Notes: generated by a model not told the origin, from the letters alone. 64,000 bases of DNA from Nocardiopsis metallicus (GCF_014201115.1 NZ_JACHDO010000001.1:4836001-4900000), one strand, 5' to 3'; counted from the stretch's first letter, positions 7,768-16,690 are shown. Made by a program: numbers and translations.

Positions 7768-8373
7768 TCAGCCGTCCTGGGGGCCCTCCGCGCGCCAGGC
7801 CTCCGCTTCGGCGAGCAGGTCCCTGACGATGCCGGTCTTGGCGTCGGCGTAGTCCTGGATCTTCTCCCAGGTGCGTTCGGACAGCTCGCGTTTGACCGCG
7901 GTGTACCGCTCCCGGGCCCCCGCGTTCGCCGTGAGGTAGTCGCGGAACAACCGCATGCGGTCGATCTCCTCGCACCCCTGACCGAACACGTGCAGGTTGA
8001 GGTTGATGCTGGGCCCCTTGAGGACCCGGTGCTCGTACCAGTCGGGCTCCCTGATGACCAGGGAGTACCCGACCGCCTCCAGGTCGGGCAGGTAGGCGGC
8101 TTCGTCCGCGGAGTCGGCGACCACCAGGAGCAGGTCGACGCAGGGCTTGGCGGGCAGGCCGGGCACCGAGGTGGAGCCGACGTGGTCCAGGGCCAGGACC
8201 CGGTCGCCGAGGGCACCGCGGATCCGGCCGTCCTCCTGCCGGAACAGGTAGGGCCACTTGGGATCGGGCTCGGAGATGCGCACGCGCCCGTTGACCAGGT
8301 TGCGTGACTGGGGGCCGGGTCCGACCCGCTTTTCTCCTCGCGAGGGCAGAGAGGGCGTTTCGAGGGACGACAT
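7768..8373 (-). CDS. GrpB-family (UPF0157) nucleotidyltransferase-fold protein
   Basis: 201 residues. HVGSTSVPGL at 64-73 with KPxxD ending at D80 is the GrpB/UPF0157 signature, a nucleotidyltransferase-like core (GS motif followed by an acidic residue). Some family members are fused to CoaE-type kinases, but no biochemical role is firmly known to me. ATG at 8373 is taken; a TTG at 8409 would add 12 residues. It is convergent with otsA and shows no operon partner. Confidence 0.85.
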   Translation of the reverse strand: MSSLETPSLPSRGEKRVGPGPQSRNLVNGRVRISEPDPKWPYLFRQEDGRIRGALGDRVLALDHVGSTSVPGLPAKPCVDLLLVVADSADEAAYLPDLEAVGYSLVIREPDWYEHRVLKGPSINLNLHVFGQGCEEIDRMRLFRDYLTANAGARERYTAVKRELSERTWEKIQDYADAKTGIVRDLLAEAEAWRAEGPQDG

Positions 8374-8502
8374 TCCACAAAGCCTTGTCGCCCGGAGTGC
8401 CCTCGTCAAGACCCTGGGCGTGCCTTACATATGCACGCGCACCTCGGCTATGACCCCTAGCTGACCAGCGATGACGCTGTGTGAGAAACCCGGACGCGGC
8501 GA

Positions 8503-8530
8503 CGCGCCCGGTCCGACGGAGCCGGGCGCG
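8503..8530 (-). terminator. Hairpin after the pseudo-subtilisin gene
   Basis: CGCGCCCGG (8503-8511) pairs with CCGGGCGCG (8522-8530), 28 bp past the stop of the minus-strand gene. Confidence 0.6.
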
Positions 8531-8558
8531 CCACGGGTTCGGTTCGGTGTCCGGGCGA

Positions 8559-9725
8559 TTACTTCCTGCGTCGGCGGCCGCCCTTCCTGCGCCGCGAAGG
8601 ACGTTCCTCGGCCTTGGCCTGTTCGGCGCGCTCGGCCGCCAGCTGCTCCTCTTCCTCCCGGCGCTCGGCCGCCACGCCGTAGGGGTCCTTGGTGGTCCGG
8701 CGCACCCACAGCACCAGCACGAGCACGATGATCACCAGCACCACGCCCACCAGCGCGAACCAGAGCCACACCGGGACGGCCGGGGAGTCCTCCTGCACCA
8801 GGTCCTCGTCGATCAACGGCGTGTCCTGCGCCTCGCCCGAGGCCTGGGAGACCGCGGAGGGCAGGTGCAGGGACGGCAGCCCCTCGGCCCCCCGCTGGGA
8901 GCCTTCGAGCAGGGCCGACCGGATCTGTTCCGGGTTGAGCTGCGGGTACTCGGCACCCAGGATCGCGGCCGCCCCAGCGGCCACCGCGGCCGCGTAGGGG
9001 GTCCCGGTCACCTGGATCTGGCCCTGGTCCTCGCCCGCCGTGTACAGGTCGGCGCCGGGCGCGAGGAGGTCGATCGACGAAGCCTCCGGCGAGTCCGGGA
9101 TGAGTTCCCCGTCCTCGTCCGTGCCGCCCACCGCGAGGACGTTCAGGTCCTCCTCCCCGCCGGCCGGGGCGACGACCACGGTCCCGCTGCGCGCGGCCGA
9201 GGCGGTGGCTTCCAGCTGTTCCTCGTCGTCGGCGACCTCGTCCGGCAGCAGGACGACCTGGGCGCCCGCGTCCACCGCGTATCCGATGGCCCCGGCGAGG
9301 TCGTCCTCACCCGGCAGGACCAGCAGGTTGGCGAGCGGAACGACGCCCAGGACCCCGCCGTCCGCGTCCATGCCGTGGCCGTGTCCGGCGACCAGCGCGC
9401 CGGCGGCGGTGCCCTGCTCGGTGTCGTTGCCGTTCCCGCCGAACTCGGTGTCGACCTCGACGTTGTCGCGCAGGTCGGGGTGGTTCTCGTCGATGTCGAC
9501 CCCGAGCAGGGCCACGGTGACGCCCCGGCCCCGGGTCGATTCCCAGGCCTCCTGCGCACCGATGGACTCCAGGGACCACTGCTCCGGCCGGAAGTCGGGG
9601 ATGTCCTCCTGGTCAGCGACGGCTGGAACCGCCGTCACCAGTACGGTGAGCGCCGCGCAGGCCCCCGCCGCGACGCCTAGCACGTGGCGTTTGTGTCTCC
9701 TGTTACGGCTGTTGCCCCCGAGCAC
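8559..9725 (-). CDS. Subtilisin-fold (mycosin-like) secreted membrane protein lacking the catalytic triad
   Basis: 388 residues: signal peptide (about 12-38), S8 peptidase domain (about 50-275), one C-terminal transmembrane helix (about 319-341) and a basic cytoplasmic tail. This is the MycP/S8 layout. All catalytic positions are substituted: the Asp position reads VALLGVD (G75), the His position EQGTAAG (Q104), the Ser position GTPYAAA (P243), and the oxyanion Asn position is Gly (G190). Flanking fold motifs (HPDL, GTDEDG, the terminal NPEQIRSAL helix) remain well kept, so it looks like a maintained pseudoprotease, not a decaying gene. No ESX/type VII genes are nearby. Function unknown; scaffolding or substrate capture is inference. 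Confidence 0.85.
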   Translation of the reverse strand: MLGGNSRNRRHKRHVLGVAAGACAALTVLVTAVPAVADQEDIPDFRPEQWSLESIGAQEAWESTRGRGVTVALLGVDIDENHPDLRDNVEVDTEFGGNGNDTEQGTAAGALVAGHGHGMDADGGVLGVVPLANLLVLPGEDDLAGAIGYAVDAGAQVVLLPDEVADDEEQLEATASAARSGTVVVAPAGGEEDLNVLAVGGTDEDGELIPDSPEASSIDLLAPGADLYTAGEDQGQIQVTGTPYAAAVAAGAAAILGAEYPQLNPEQIRSALLEGSQRGAEGLPSLHLPSAVSQASGEAQDTPLIDEDLVQEDSPAVPVWLWFALVGVVLVIIVLVLVLWVRRTTKDPYGVAAERREEEEQLAAERAEQAKAEERPSRRRKGGRRRRK

Positions 9726-9956
9726 GTCAGGCTCCCTCGAAACGTTGCGGTCAGCGCTGCACCGGGCCCTCCCCGGACTCTCGCGATTCTTTCACGAGCA
9801 CAGGATCCAGGCTTGGACAAGTAGCCTGAGGGGTAGGAAAGGTAACTGTATCCCCGGTGCCAGTCCTGGGTTTTCCGCTCCTCATCCGGCATGTCGAGTC
9901 GCTAGCATGAGTCGCGCCGATCCGGACAAACCAATTACCCGTCCAGGGGGTGTCCC

Positions 9957-10241
9957 ATGCCGAATATCGGTCCGTCCGCGGACGGTCAGTCGGCCCTCGC
10001 CGAACGCGAACAGCGCATCCTCGCCTTCGAACGCCAGTGGTGGAAGTTCGAGGGCTCCAAGGAACAGGCGATCCGTGACGAGTTCGGGTTCTCCGCGACC
10101 CGTTACTACCAACTGCTCAACGGCCTGGTGGAGCGTCCCGAGGCGCTCGCCTTCGATCCCATGACCGTCAAACGTCTGCGCCGCCTGCGCGCCGACCGCC
10201 GACGCCAACGCAACGCGCGTCAGCTGGGCATTCACCTCTGA
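9957..10241 (+). CDS. DUF3263 family small basic protein
   Basis: 94 residues. The FERQWWKFEGSKEQAI stretch, then SATRYYQLLNGL and an Arg-rich tail RLRRLRADRR, are the hallmarks of DUF3263, an actinobacterial family with a helix-turn-helix look. A small DNA-binding role is plausible but unproven. ATG at 9957 is preceded by AGGGGGTG. The gene stands alone, divergent from the pseudo-subtilisin gene. Confidence 0.85.
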   Translation: MPNIGPSADGQSALAEREQRILAFERQWWKFEGSKEQAIRDEFGFSATRYYQLLNGLVERPEALAFDPMTVKRLRRLRADRRRQRNARQLGIHL

Positions 10242-10487
10242 CCCGCGTTCTGCGAACCGTATTTCCCGAAGTTTCCCGAACCGCGTTCCCAGCCCCTGGA
10301 CCAGTTCCGGCATCCGGCGCGACAGCCGGTGTGACGGCAGGTGTGACAGCAGGGAAGATCCCCGGACGCACCCGCCCCGCACCGCCCCGCGCCTTCCCGG
10401 CGCCGCGCGTGCGTCCTCCGGCCGGCCCCGCACGCGCGGCCCTCCTACCGACAGCAGCTTTCCCACCGACTGCGACAAGGTCCTCGC

Positions 10488-11339
10488 ATGCCCTCGCCCC
10501 AAGCCCACGGCCTGCCCGAACCGACCACCCGGGCCGGCCGCGCCGCGCTCGAAGCGCTGCTCGCCGACCCCGCCGAGGCGCTGACCGCCTTCGACTTCGA
10601 CGGCACCCTGGCGCCCATCGTCGCCGATCCGCTCACCTCCGCCCCCCATCCGGGGATCGTGGCCGCGCTGGCCGAGCTCTCGACCCTGGTGGGCACCGTC
10701 GCGGTGATCACCGGTCGGGCCGCGGCCACCGCGGTGCGCCTGGGCGGGCTGGACCGGGTACCCGGCATCGTCGTGCTCGGCCACTACGGTGCCGAGCGCT
10801 GGGCCGGGGGCCGGGTGGTCGCCGCCGACCCACCGCCCGGCGTGGCCCTGGTCCGGGCCGAACTCCCCGCTCTGGTGGACGCCTCGGGCGCGCCGGAGGG
10901 CACCTGGATCGAGGACAAGGGGCGTTCGCTGGCCGTGCACACGCGCCGTGCGGACGACCCCGACCGCGCGCTGGAACTGCTGGCCGCTCCCCTGGCGGAG
11001 CTGGCCCGGCGCGCCGACCTGAAGCTGGAGCCCGGTCGCATGGTGATCGAACTCCGTCCACAGGGTGTGGACAAGGGTGCCGCCCTCACCTCCCTGGTGG
11101 AGGAGAGGGCGGCCCAGCGCGTCCTCTACGCCGGTGACGACCTGGGCGACCTGCCCGCCTTCGCGGCGGTGGCCGCGCTGCGCGGGCGGGGCGTCCCCGG
11201 TCTGACGGTGTGCTCGTCCTCCGACGAGGTGACCGAGGTCGCCGAAGCCGCGGACCTGGTCGTCCCCGGCCCCGCCGGGCTGGCCGAACTGCTCGGCCGA
11301 CTCACGGAGAGGATTCGTGTTCGTGGGCCTGGGGCGTGA
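10488..11339 (+). CDS. otsB: Trehalose-6-phosphate phosphatase
   Basis: 283-residue HAD-superfamily phosphatase completing trehalose synthesis after OtsA. The nucleophile motif DFDGT is at 36-40, a cap domain lies in the middle, and the C-terminal acidic metal motif AGDDLGDLPAF is intact. A Pro/Cys-rich gene-free stretch of about 245 bp precedes it. Its 3' end overlaps the convergent 11302-12339 gene by 38 bp, so antisense transcription between the two is possible. Confidence 0.94.
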   Translation: MPSPQAHGLPEPTTRAGRAALEALLADPAEALTAFDFDGTLAPIVADPLTSAPHPGIVAALAELSTLVGTVAVITGRAAATAVRLGGLDRVPGIVVLGHYGAERWAGGRVVAADPPPGVALVRAELPALVDASGAPEGTWIEDKGRSLAVHTRRADDPDRALELLAAPLAELARRADLKLEPGRMVIELRPQGVDKGAALTSLVEERAAQRVLYAGDDLGDLPAFAAVAALRGRGVPGLTVCSSSDEVTEVAEAADLVVPGPAGLAELLGRLTERIRVRGPGA

Positions 11340-12339
11340 GCGCCGACCGCGCGGCCGAGCGCAGGTCCACCAGCCCGGTGCGGTCGCGCCCGTAGTGCAC
11401 GGCGTTGGTGAGCACGCCCACGTACCGGCCGCTCTCCGGGTGCATGAACAAGCTCGTCCCGGTGAACCCGTTGTGGTAGACCACGCCCTCCGGAGTGACC
11501 AGCCAGGCCAGCCCCCTCGACAGCCGCGCGCCCGCGTCCACCTGCGGTGACCAGCTCTCCCGCACGAACGACCCCGGGATGATCCCGGTACCGCCCTCGT
11601 GCAGGCGCAGCATCTCCCGGGCGTAGGCGCCGAGGTCGATGGCGGTGCTGAACACCCCGGCGTGCCCGGCCACCCCGCCCATCAGCGCGGCCGCCTCGTC
11701 GTGCACCACGCCCCAGGAGGGTCCGGCGCCGACCAGCCGCCGCTCGGTCGGCGCCACGCCGGGCGACCTCGCCAGCGGGCCGTAGGTGGTGGAACGCATG
11801 CCCAGTTCGGCCCAGAGGTCGTCGGCCAGCCGGTCCAGGGTGCTGCCGTACAGTCGCTCCAGGAGCAGGCCCAGCAGGATGAACCCGCGGTCGATGTAGT
11901 GGTAGCCGGGCTCCTCCAGCGGGTCGGCCAGGATCGCCTCGGCCAGGTCCTGGTCCGTGCCCACGTACCGCTCCATCCAGGTCACCTGGTTGAGGCGGCT
12001 CGTGTGCGTGAGGATCTGCCGGGCCGTCACCCAGGCCCCTGGAAGGTCCTCACCCGGAAAGTATTCGGACATCGGGGCGTTCAGGTCCAGAACCCCCTCG
12101 GCGACCGCGCGGCCGACCAGCGGCCAGGTCGCCATCACCTTGGTCAGGCTCGCCACGTCGTAGGACACGTCCGGGGCCGTGTCGTGCTCGCCGTCGACGC
12201 TGCCCACCGCGACGAACTCCCACATGCCGCCGGTACCGACCACAGCGGCCCCGCCCGGCAGCCAGTCCGCGTCCACCAGCACCTTCAGGACTCCGCGGAT
12301 CCGCGCTCCCGTCTCCGTGAGCCAGTCACCATCACGCAC
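11302..12339 (-). CDS. Beta-lactamase-fold serine hydrolase (class C/esterase type)
   Basis: 345-residue cytosolic-looking serine hydrolase. The SxxK nucleophile motif is S64-L-T-K67, the Tyr motif appears as Y148-I-D150, and HNGFTG near the C-terminus is the KTG equivalent. No signal peptide is visible, which favours an esterase or peptide-hydrolase role over a periplasmic beta-lactamase. GTG at 12339 is chosen because GGGGGGAGG lies six bases upstream. It diverges from argJ and converges on otsB. Confidence 0.87.
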   Translation of the reverse strand: MRDGDWLTETGARIRGVLKVLVDADWLPGGAAVVGTGGMWEFVAVGSVDGEHDTAPDVSYDVASLTKVMATWPLVGRAVAEGVLDLNAPMSEYFPGEDLPGAWVTARQILTHTSRLNQVTWMERYVGTDQDLAEAILADPLEEPGYHYIDRGFILLGLLLERLYGSTLDRLADDLWAELGMRSTTYGPLARSPGVAPTERRLVGAGPSWGVVHDEAAALMGGVAGHAGVFSTAIDLGAYAREMLRLHEGGTGIIPGSFVRESWSPQVDAGARLSRGLAWLVTPEGVVYHNGFTGTSLFMHPESGRYVGVLTNAVHYGRDRTGLVDLRSAARSALTPQAHEHESSP

Positions 12340-12511
12340 AACACGCCTCCCCCCGAGCGGTCTCCCCCTTCTCGGCGGATACCCCGTTCGCTCGGGCTTG
12401 TCACACCCGCGCCGTCTCCGAACAGTACGAAACCCCCGTAGGCCGTGGCCGTAAACAGGGGCTTCGGGCGTGGCGAAGTAGGCTGGCGACCACGAAGTTC
12501 CGAGGAGGACG

Positions 12512-13672
12512 ATGAGCGACAAGACCCCCGTTCCCGCCGGTTTCGTCGGCGTGGCCGGCAACATCGGGATCAAGGACCCCCAGGACGACTTCTTCGCGGT
12601 GGTCTCCCAGGCCCCCGCGGTGGTCTCCGCCGTGTTCACCCTGTCCCGGTTCGCCGGGCCCAGCGTCCGCCTCAGCCGGGAGGCCGCCGCCGACGGCCGC
12701 GCACGCGGCGTCACGGTGATCGCCCGTAACGCCAACGTGGCGACCGGCCAGATCGGCACCGCCGACGCCCGCGAGGTCCAGGAGGGCGTGGCCCGTGCCG
12801 CCGGGGTCGAACCCGACGACATCCTGATCGCCTCCACCGGGGTCATCGGCCGCCCCTACCCGATGGACAGGGTCCGCTCCTACCTGGCGGGCCTCCCTGC
12901 CGAGTTCCCCCCGGCCGACCTGGACCGCTCCGCCGCGGCCATGATGACCACGGACACCCACCCCAAGATCGCCACCGCGAAGGTCGGCGGAGCGACCCTC
13001 ACCGGCATCGCCAAGGGCGTGGGCATGATCGAGCCGAACATGGCGACCATGCTCACCTGGTTCTTCACCGACGCCGAACTGGAGCAGCCGGTTCTGGACG
13101 AGGTGTTCCGCCGGGTGGTGGACAAGACCTTCAACGCCCTGAGCATCGACACCGACACCTCCACCAGCGACTCCGCGGCGATCCTCGCCAACGGCCTGGC
13201 CGGGCCGGTCGACGTCGGCGAGTTCGAGGCGGCGCTGCATGAGGTGGCGCTCAAGCTGGTCCGGATGATCGCCTCCGACGGCGAGGGCGCGGGCAAGCTC
13301 ATCGAGGTGCGGGTGACCGGGGCGCGCGACGACGCCCAGGCCAAGCGGATCGGCAAGGCCGTGGTGAACTCGCCGCTGGTCAAGACCGCCGTGCACGGAG
13401 CCGACCCGAACTGGGGCCGGGTGGCGATGGCGGTGGGCAAGTGCTCGGACGAGACGGACGTGTTCCCGGAGAACGTGCGGATCGTCTTCGGTGACGTGGA
13501 GACCTTCCCGACCGAGGCGACCGACGAGACCCTGGAGCGCGCCGCCCAGCACATGAAGGGCGACGAGGTGGTGATCAGCGTGGACCTGGGCATCGCGGAC
13601 GGTGCGTTCACGGTCTACGGCTGCGACCTGACCGAGGGCTACATCAGGATCAACGCCGACTACACGACCTGA
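12512..13672 (+). CDS. argJ: Glutamate N-acetyltransferase / ornithine acetyltransferase
   Basis: 386-residue Ntn-type transferase moving acetyl from N-acetylornithine to glutamate in the arginine cycle. The self-cleavage site is clear: KGVGMIEPNMA then T179, the nucleophile created when the chain splits after A178. The GADPNWGR and SIDTDTSTSDS stretches are conserved. It is not in an arg operon, and its N-terminus and tail resemble the OAT2/Orf6 subgroup known from clavam clusters more than the housekeeping ArgJ (from memory, not a search). No clavam genes are seen. Confidence 0.9.
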   Translation: MSDKTPVPAGFVGVAGNIGIKDPQDDFFAVVSQAPAVVSAVFTLSRFAGPSVRLSREAAADGRARGVTVIARNANVATGQIGTADAREVQEGVARAAGVEPDDILIASTGVIGRPYPMDRVRSYLAGLPAEFPPADLDRSAAAMMTTDTHPKIATAKVGGATLTGIAKGVGMIEPNMATMLTWFFTDAELEQPVLDEVFRRVVDKTFNALSIDTDTSTSDSAAILANGLAGPVDVGEFEAALHEVALKLVRMIASDGEGAGKLIEVRVTGARDDAQAKRIGKAVVNSPLVKTAVHGADPNWGRVAMAVGKCSDETDVFPENVRIVFGDVETFPTEATDETLERAAQHMKGDEVVISVDLGIADGAFTVYGCDLTEGYIRINADYTT

Positions 13673-13685
13673 GCCGGCCATGCCG

Positions 13686-13725
13686 GAAGGGCGCCCCCGC
13701 GGATCGTTCCGCCGGGGCGCCCTTC
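13686..13725. terminator. Bidirectional hairpin between argJ and an MFS gene
   Basis: An 18-bp stem starting GAAGGGCGCC at 13686 and closing with GGCGCCCTTC at 13725, with minor mispairing near a four-base loop, lies between convergent genes. Confidence 0.85.
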
Positions 13726-13742
13726 GTTGGTCCGTTCCGGGG

Positions 13743-15320
13743 TCAGACGTGCACGGCGGGGCCGTCGGTCATCCGGCCCGACTTCATGAACAGGGACAGT
13801 CCGGCCGCCACCAGCATCACCGCGGCGGCGATCCCGAAGGCCAGCTGCAGGCCATCGAGGAAGGCGAGGTTGCTCGCCTGGGTGACCGCGGCGGCCATCC
13901 CCGTGTCAGCTCCCTCGGGCAGAACCGCCCCGCCCTGGGCGACGGTGCTCTGCATGGAGGAGAGCTCTCCGGTGGAGGGCTCGGCCAGACCGGCCGCCGC
14001 GTAGTGGCCGGGCAGGGTGGAGACGATGGTCGCGGACATGACCGCGCCCAGCACCGCCGTGCCCAGCGAACCGCCGAGCTGCATGGCGGCCTGCTGGACC
14101 GCCGAAGCGACCCCGGCGAAGCGCACCGGGGCGTTGCCGATGATCGCGGCGGTGGCGCCGGTCATCACCAGGCTCAGGCCCACGCCCAGCAGCACGAACG
14201 CCGCCGAGATGTACACGACGCCGGTGTCCGCCGCCAGGCGGGAGAGCAGGAACATCCCGACCGACGCGGACAGCAGTCCGAGGGTGGTGGGGAGCCTCGC
14301 GCCGACCCGGTCCAGGACGCGCCCGGCGATCGGTGAGGTGACCGCCATCATCGCGGTCATGGAGATGAGCTGGAGCCCGGTCTGGGCGGGGCTCATCCCG
14401 CGCACGCCCTGGAGGTAGAAGGTGATGAAGAACAGCGAGCCCATCAGGCCCAGGGCCATCGCCACGGTCAGCACCACACCGATGGACACCGAGGGGTGCG
14501 CGAACAGGCCGAGCGGGATGAGCGGCTGTTCGGGCTTGCGCTCCCACAGCACGAAGGCGACACCGAAGAGCACCGCGACGCCGAGGGAGACCAGGGTGAC
14601 GGGGTGGGCCCAGCCGATGCTCGGCGCTTCGACCAGCGCCCACACCAGCGCGAAGATCGCGACGCTGATCAGCACGATGCCGGGCAGGTCCATGCGGCTC
14701 CCGGCGTCGGTGGGCCGGTTCGCGGCGATCAGCCACAGTGCCAGGCCCAGCGCGACGGCGCCGACCGGGACGTTGATGTAGAACACGGCCTCCCAGCTGA
14801 ACGCGCCCACGAGGAGCCCGCCAAGGATCGGGCCGCCCGCCGTGGCCGCGCCGATCAGGCTGCCGAAGACGCCGAAGGCCCGGCCCAGCTTGCTGGGAGG
14901 GAAGCTGGCGCGCAGCAGGCCCATGGCGGAGGGGAGCAGCAGTGCTCCGAAAACCCCCTGGACGATCCGGAAGGCGATGAGCATGATGACACCGGACGAC
15001 AGCGCGATCGCCACCGAGGAGAGCACGAATCCGGCAACGCCCACCAGGTAGGTGTTCCGGTAGCCGAAGCGGTCGCCGAGCTTGCCCGCCGTGATCAGGA
15101 AGACCGCGAGTCCGAGCAGGTAGCCGTGGGTGACCCACTGGAGTTCGGCCAGCGAGGCGCCGAGGCTGGCACCGATCGAGGGGTTGGCCACGGCGACGAT
15201 GGTGCCGTCGAGGGCCACCATCATGACGCCGAAGGCGATGGCGACGAGGGTGGCCCAGGGGCTCTCGGTGAAGCGCGTACGCCCCTGATCGGGTGGTGCC
15301 GCTGTGGTCTGCGTGGTCAT
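13743..15320 (-). CDS. MFS multidrug exporter, DHA2 (EmrB/QacA) family
   Basis: 525-residue proton-coupled drug exporter with about 14 transmembrane helices. The family motif GGKLGDRFG-type loop is represented by AGKLGDRFGYR after helix 2, and motif C GPILGGLL is in helix 5. It is transcribed away from the TetR gene at 15513, and the shared intergenic region holds two copies of a GTCAGT-ACTGAC dyad. Substrate unknown. Confidence 0.93.
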   Translation of the reverse strand: MTTQTTAAPPDQGRTRFTESPWATLVAIAFGVMMVALDGTIVAVANPSIGASLGASLAELQWVTHGYLLGLAVFLITAGKLGDRFGYRNTYLVGVAGFVLSSVAIALSSGVIMLIAFRIVQGVFGALLLPSAMGLLRASFPPSKLGRAFGVFGSLIGAATAGGPILGGLLVGAFSWEAVFYINVPVGAVALGLALWLIAANRPTDAGSRMDLPGIVLISVAIFALVWALVEAPSIGWAHPVTLVSLGVAVLFGVAFVLWERKPEQPLIPLGLFAHPSVSIGVVLTVAMALGLMGSLFFITFYLQGVRGMSPAQTGLQLISMTAMMAVTSPIAGRVLDRVGARLPTTLGLLSASVGMFLLSRLAADTGVVYISAAFVLLGVGLSLVMTGATAAIIGNAPVRFAGVASAVQQAAMQLGGSLGTAVLGAVMSATIVSTLPGHYAAAGLAEPSTGELSSMQSTVAQGGAVLPEGADTGMAAAVTQASNLAFLDGLQLAFGIAAAVMLVAAGLSLFMKSGRMTDGPAVHV

Positions 15321-15359
15321 GGTGCCCCCGGGTGCTCGTTACCTATCCCGTGAGATTAT

Positions 15360-15406
15360 GGCAGTGACTGACACTTTGCAATCTATGCTTTTTGTCAGTG
15401 ACTGAC
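15360..15406. promoter_or_regulatory. Two TetR-type operators between MFS and TetR genes
   Basis: GTCAGTGACTGAC at 15394-15406 is a perfect 13-bp dyad. GGCAGTGACTGAC at 15360-15372 is a one-mismatch copy. They are spaced 34 bp centre to centre, an arrangement expected for a TetR regulator that represses both divergent promoters. Confidence 0.8.
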
Positions 15407-15512
15407 ATCACTGTGGCCCGCATGTATCCTCCAGGAGAAGCCAGGGGAAACCAGGGAAAGCCAGGGGAAGAGCGTGCCGACGAACGGCACGCGGGAACGG
15501 GGAGGCACGTCC

Positions 15513-16166
15513 ATGAGCACGACGAGCCCCGAGCGCGTCGGCCTGCGCGAGCGGAAGAAGACCGAGCTGCGCAGGACCCTCATCGAGTCCGGGCTGCGCC
15601 TGTTCCACGAGAAGGGCTACGAGGCGACCACCACCGAGGAGATCGCGGCCTGCGCCGGGGTCTCCCAGCGGACGTTCTTCCGGTACTTCGCCTCCAAGGA
15701 GGACGTGGTCCTGGACGCGGTCGAGGGGGTCGACGAGGTCCTCTGCGCGGCCCTGCGGGACCGCCCCTGCGACGAGCACCCATTCCGTGCCCTGCGCAAC
15801 GCGATGCGCGACCACTGGGCGATCCTGGAGCGCGAGAACCTGCACCTGCACGGCAGCGCCGGGAACTTCATAGCGCGCAGCCCCGAGCTCTTCGAGGCCA
15901 ACATGCGCTACTGCCACCGCCGCCAGGCGAAGCTGGCCGAGGTCATCGGTGAGCGCACCGGCGTGGACCCGGCCGTCGACCCCCGGCCCGCCCTCGTGGC
16001 GACGGTCTTCTTCGCCGCCCTCAACAACGGCTTCCAGGCCTGGGCTGCCTCGGGCTGCACCGACGACACCGACGGCCTGCTGCGCGCGTTCCTGGAACAG
16101 CTCGATCTGGTCCCCGAAGCAGTCTGCGAGACCTGGTCCGCGGACGGCTCCGGGGACCAGACGTGA
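15513..16166 (+). CDS. TetR/AcrR-family repressor of the divergent MFS gene
   Basis: 217 residues with an N-terminal helix-turn-helix (TTEEIAACAGVSQRTFFRYF region, about 33-55) and a helical ligand domain. ATG at 15513 is preferred over one at 15474 because GGGGAGG sits just upstream. It is divergent from the DHA2 exporter, with two dyads between, so it probably controls the pump and itself. The glyoxalase-fold gene follows 13 bp downstream and may be co-transcribed. Confidence 0.92.
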   Translation: MSTTSPERVGLRERKKTELRRTLIESGLRLFHEKGYEATTTEEIAACAGVSQRTFFRYFASKEDVVLDAVEGVDEVLCAALRDRPCDEHPFRALRNAMRDHWAILERENLHLHGSAGNFIARSPELFEANMRYCHRRQAKLAEVIGERTGVDPAVDPRPALVATVFFAALNNGFQAWAASGCTDDTDGLLRAFLEQLDLVPEAVCETWSADGSGDQT

Positions 16167-16179
16167 TGTTCAGGGCCCC

Positions 16180-16521
16180 ATGAGCGAACAAGCGATCCCG
16201 ATCCTGCGCGTGACCGATGCCCGGACCGCCGTCCGCTGGTACCGACGGCTCGGGTTCACCCAGGTCTGGGAGCATCGCTTCGAGCCCGGCCTCCCCGCCT
16301 TCGTCGAGATCGCCCGGGGCCCGGTGTCCCTCTTCCTGTCCGAGCACACCGGCGACGCCCGCCCGGACACCCTGGTCTACCTGCGGGTTAAACGGGTTGA
16401 AGACGTCGACAGCATCGCCGCCGAGTTCGGCGCCACCGTCGGAGAGGCCCCCTGGGCCCGCGAGATCGAACTCCGAGACCCTGACGGAAACCGCCTCCGC
16501 GTCGGCGCCCCGATTCCCTGA
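16180..16521 (+). CDS. Glyoxalase/bleomycin-resistance-fold protein
   Basis: 113-residue single VOC domain: an ILRVTDARTAVRWYRRLGF start, and a final beta strand with the metal-type Glu in EIELRDPDGNRLRV. Small proteins of this type bind and sequester drugs or act as lyases or dioxygenases. Co-direction and close spacing to the TetR gene suggest it belongs to the same resistance response as the exporter. Confidence 0.85.
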   Translation: MSEQAIPILRVTDARTAVRWYRRLGFTQVWEHRFEPGLPAFVEIARGPVSLFLSEHTGDARPDTLVYLRVKRVEDVDSIAAEFGATVGEAPWAREIELRDPDGNRLRVGAPIP

Positions 16522-16576
16522 ACGGCCGGGGCCCGCTCCCCTGGGTTCCTGACCAACGTAGGACTCACCAGAGAGG

Positions 16577-16650
16577 CCTCACCATGGATGCCTCACCATG
16601 GATGCCTCACCATGGATGCCTCACCATGGATGCCTCACCATGGATGCCTC
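16577..16650. repeat. Five perfect 14-bp tandem repeats
   Basis: The unit CCTCACCATGGATG repeats five times without a mismatch from 16577 to 16646, plus a four-base partial unit. It lies about 55 bp after the glyoxalase-fold gene and 120 bp before the IS element. An exact short array suggests recent slippage expansion. Confidence 0.97.
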
Positions 16651-16690
16651 TGACTGTGTTGCTGCTGAGTTCTCTGTTCTGTGTGCGGGT

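Noticed and set aside
11302..12846. Longer 514-residue version of the beta-lactamase-fold protein
   Set aside because: The extra 169 residues run antisense through the argJ start; GTG at 12339 has a strong ribosome site.
12512..13672. Clavam biosynthesis cluster
   Set aside because: Only an OAT2-like gene is suggestive; no beta-lactam synthetase, clavaminate synthase or related genes are present.
16577..16650. Possible CRISPR array
   Set aside because: Units are contiguous 14-mers without spacers, and no cas gene is nearby.
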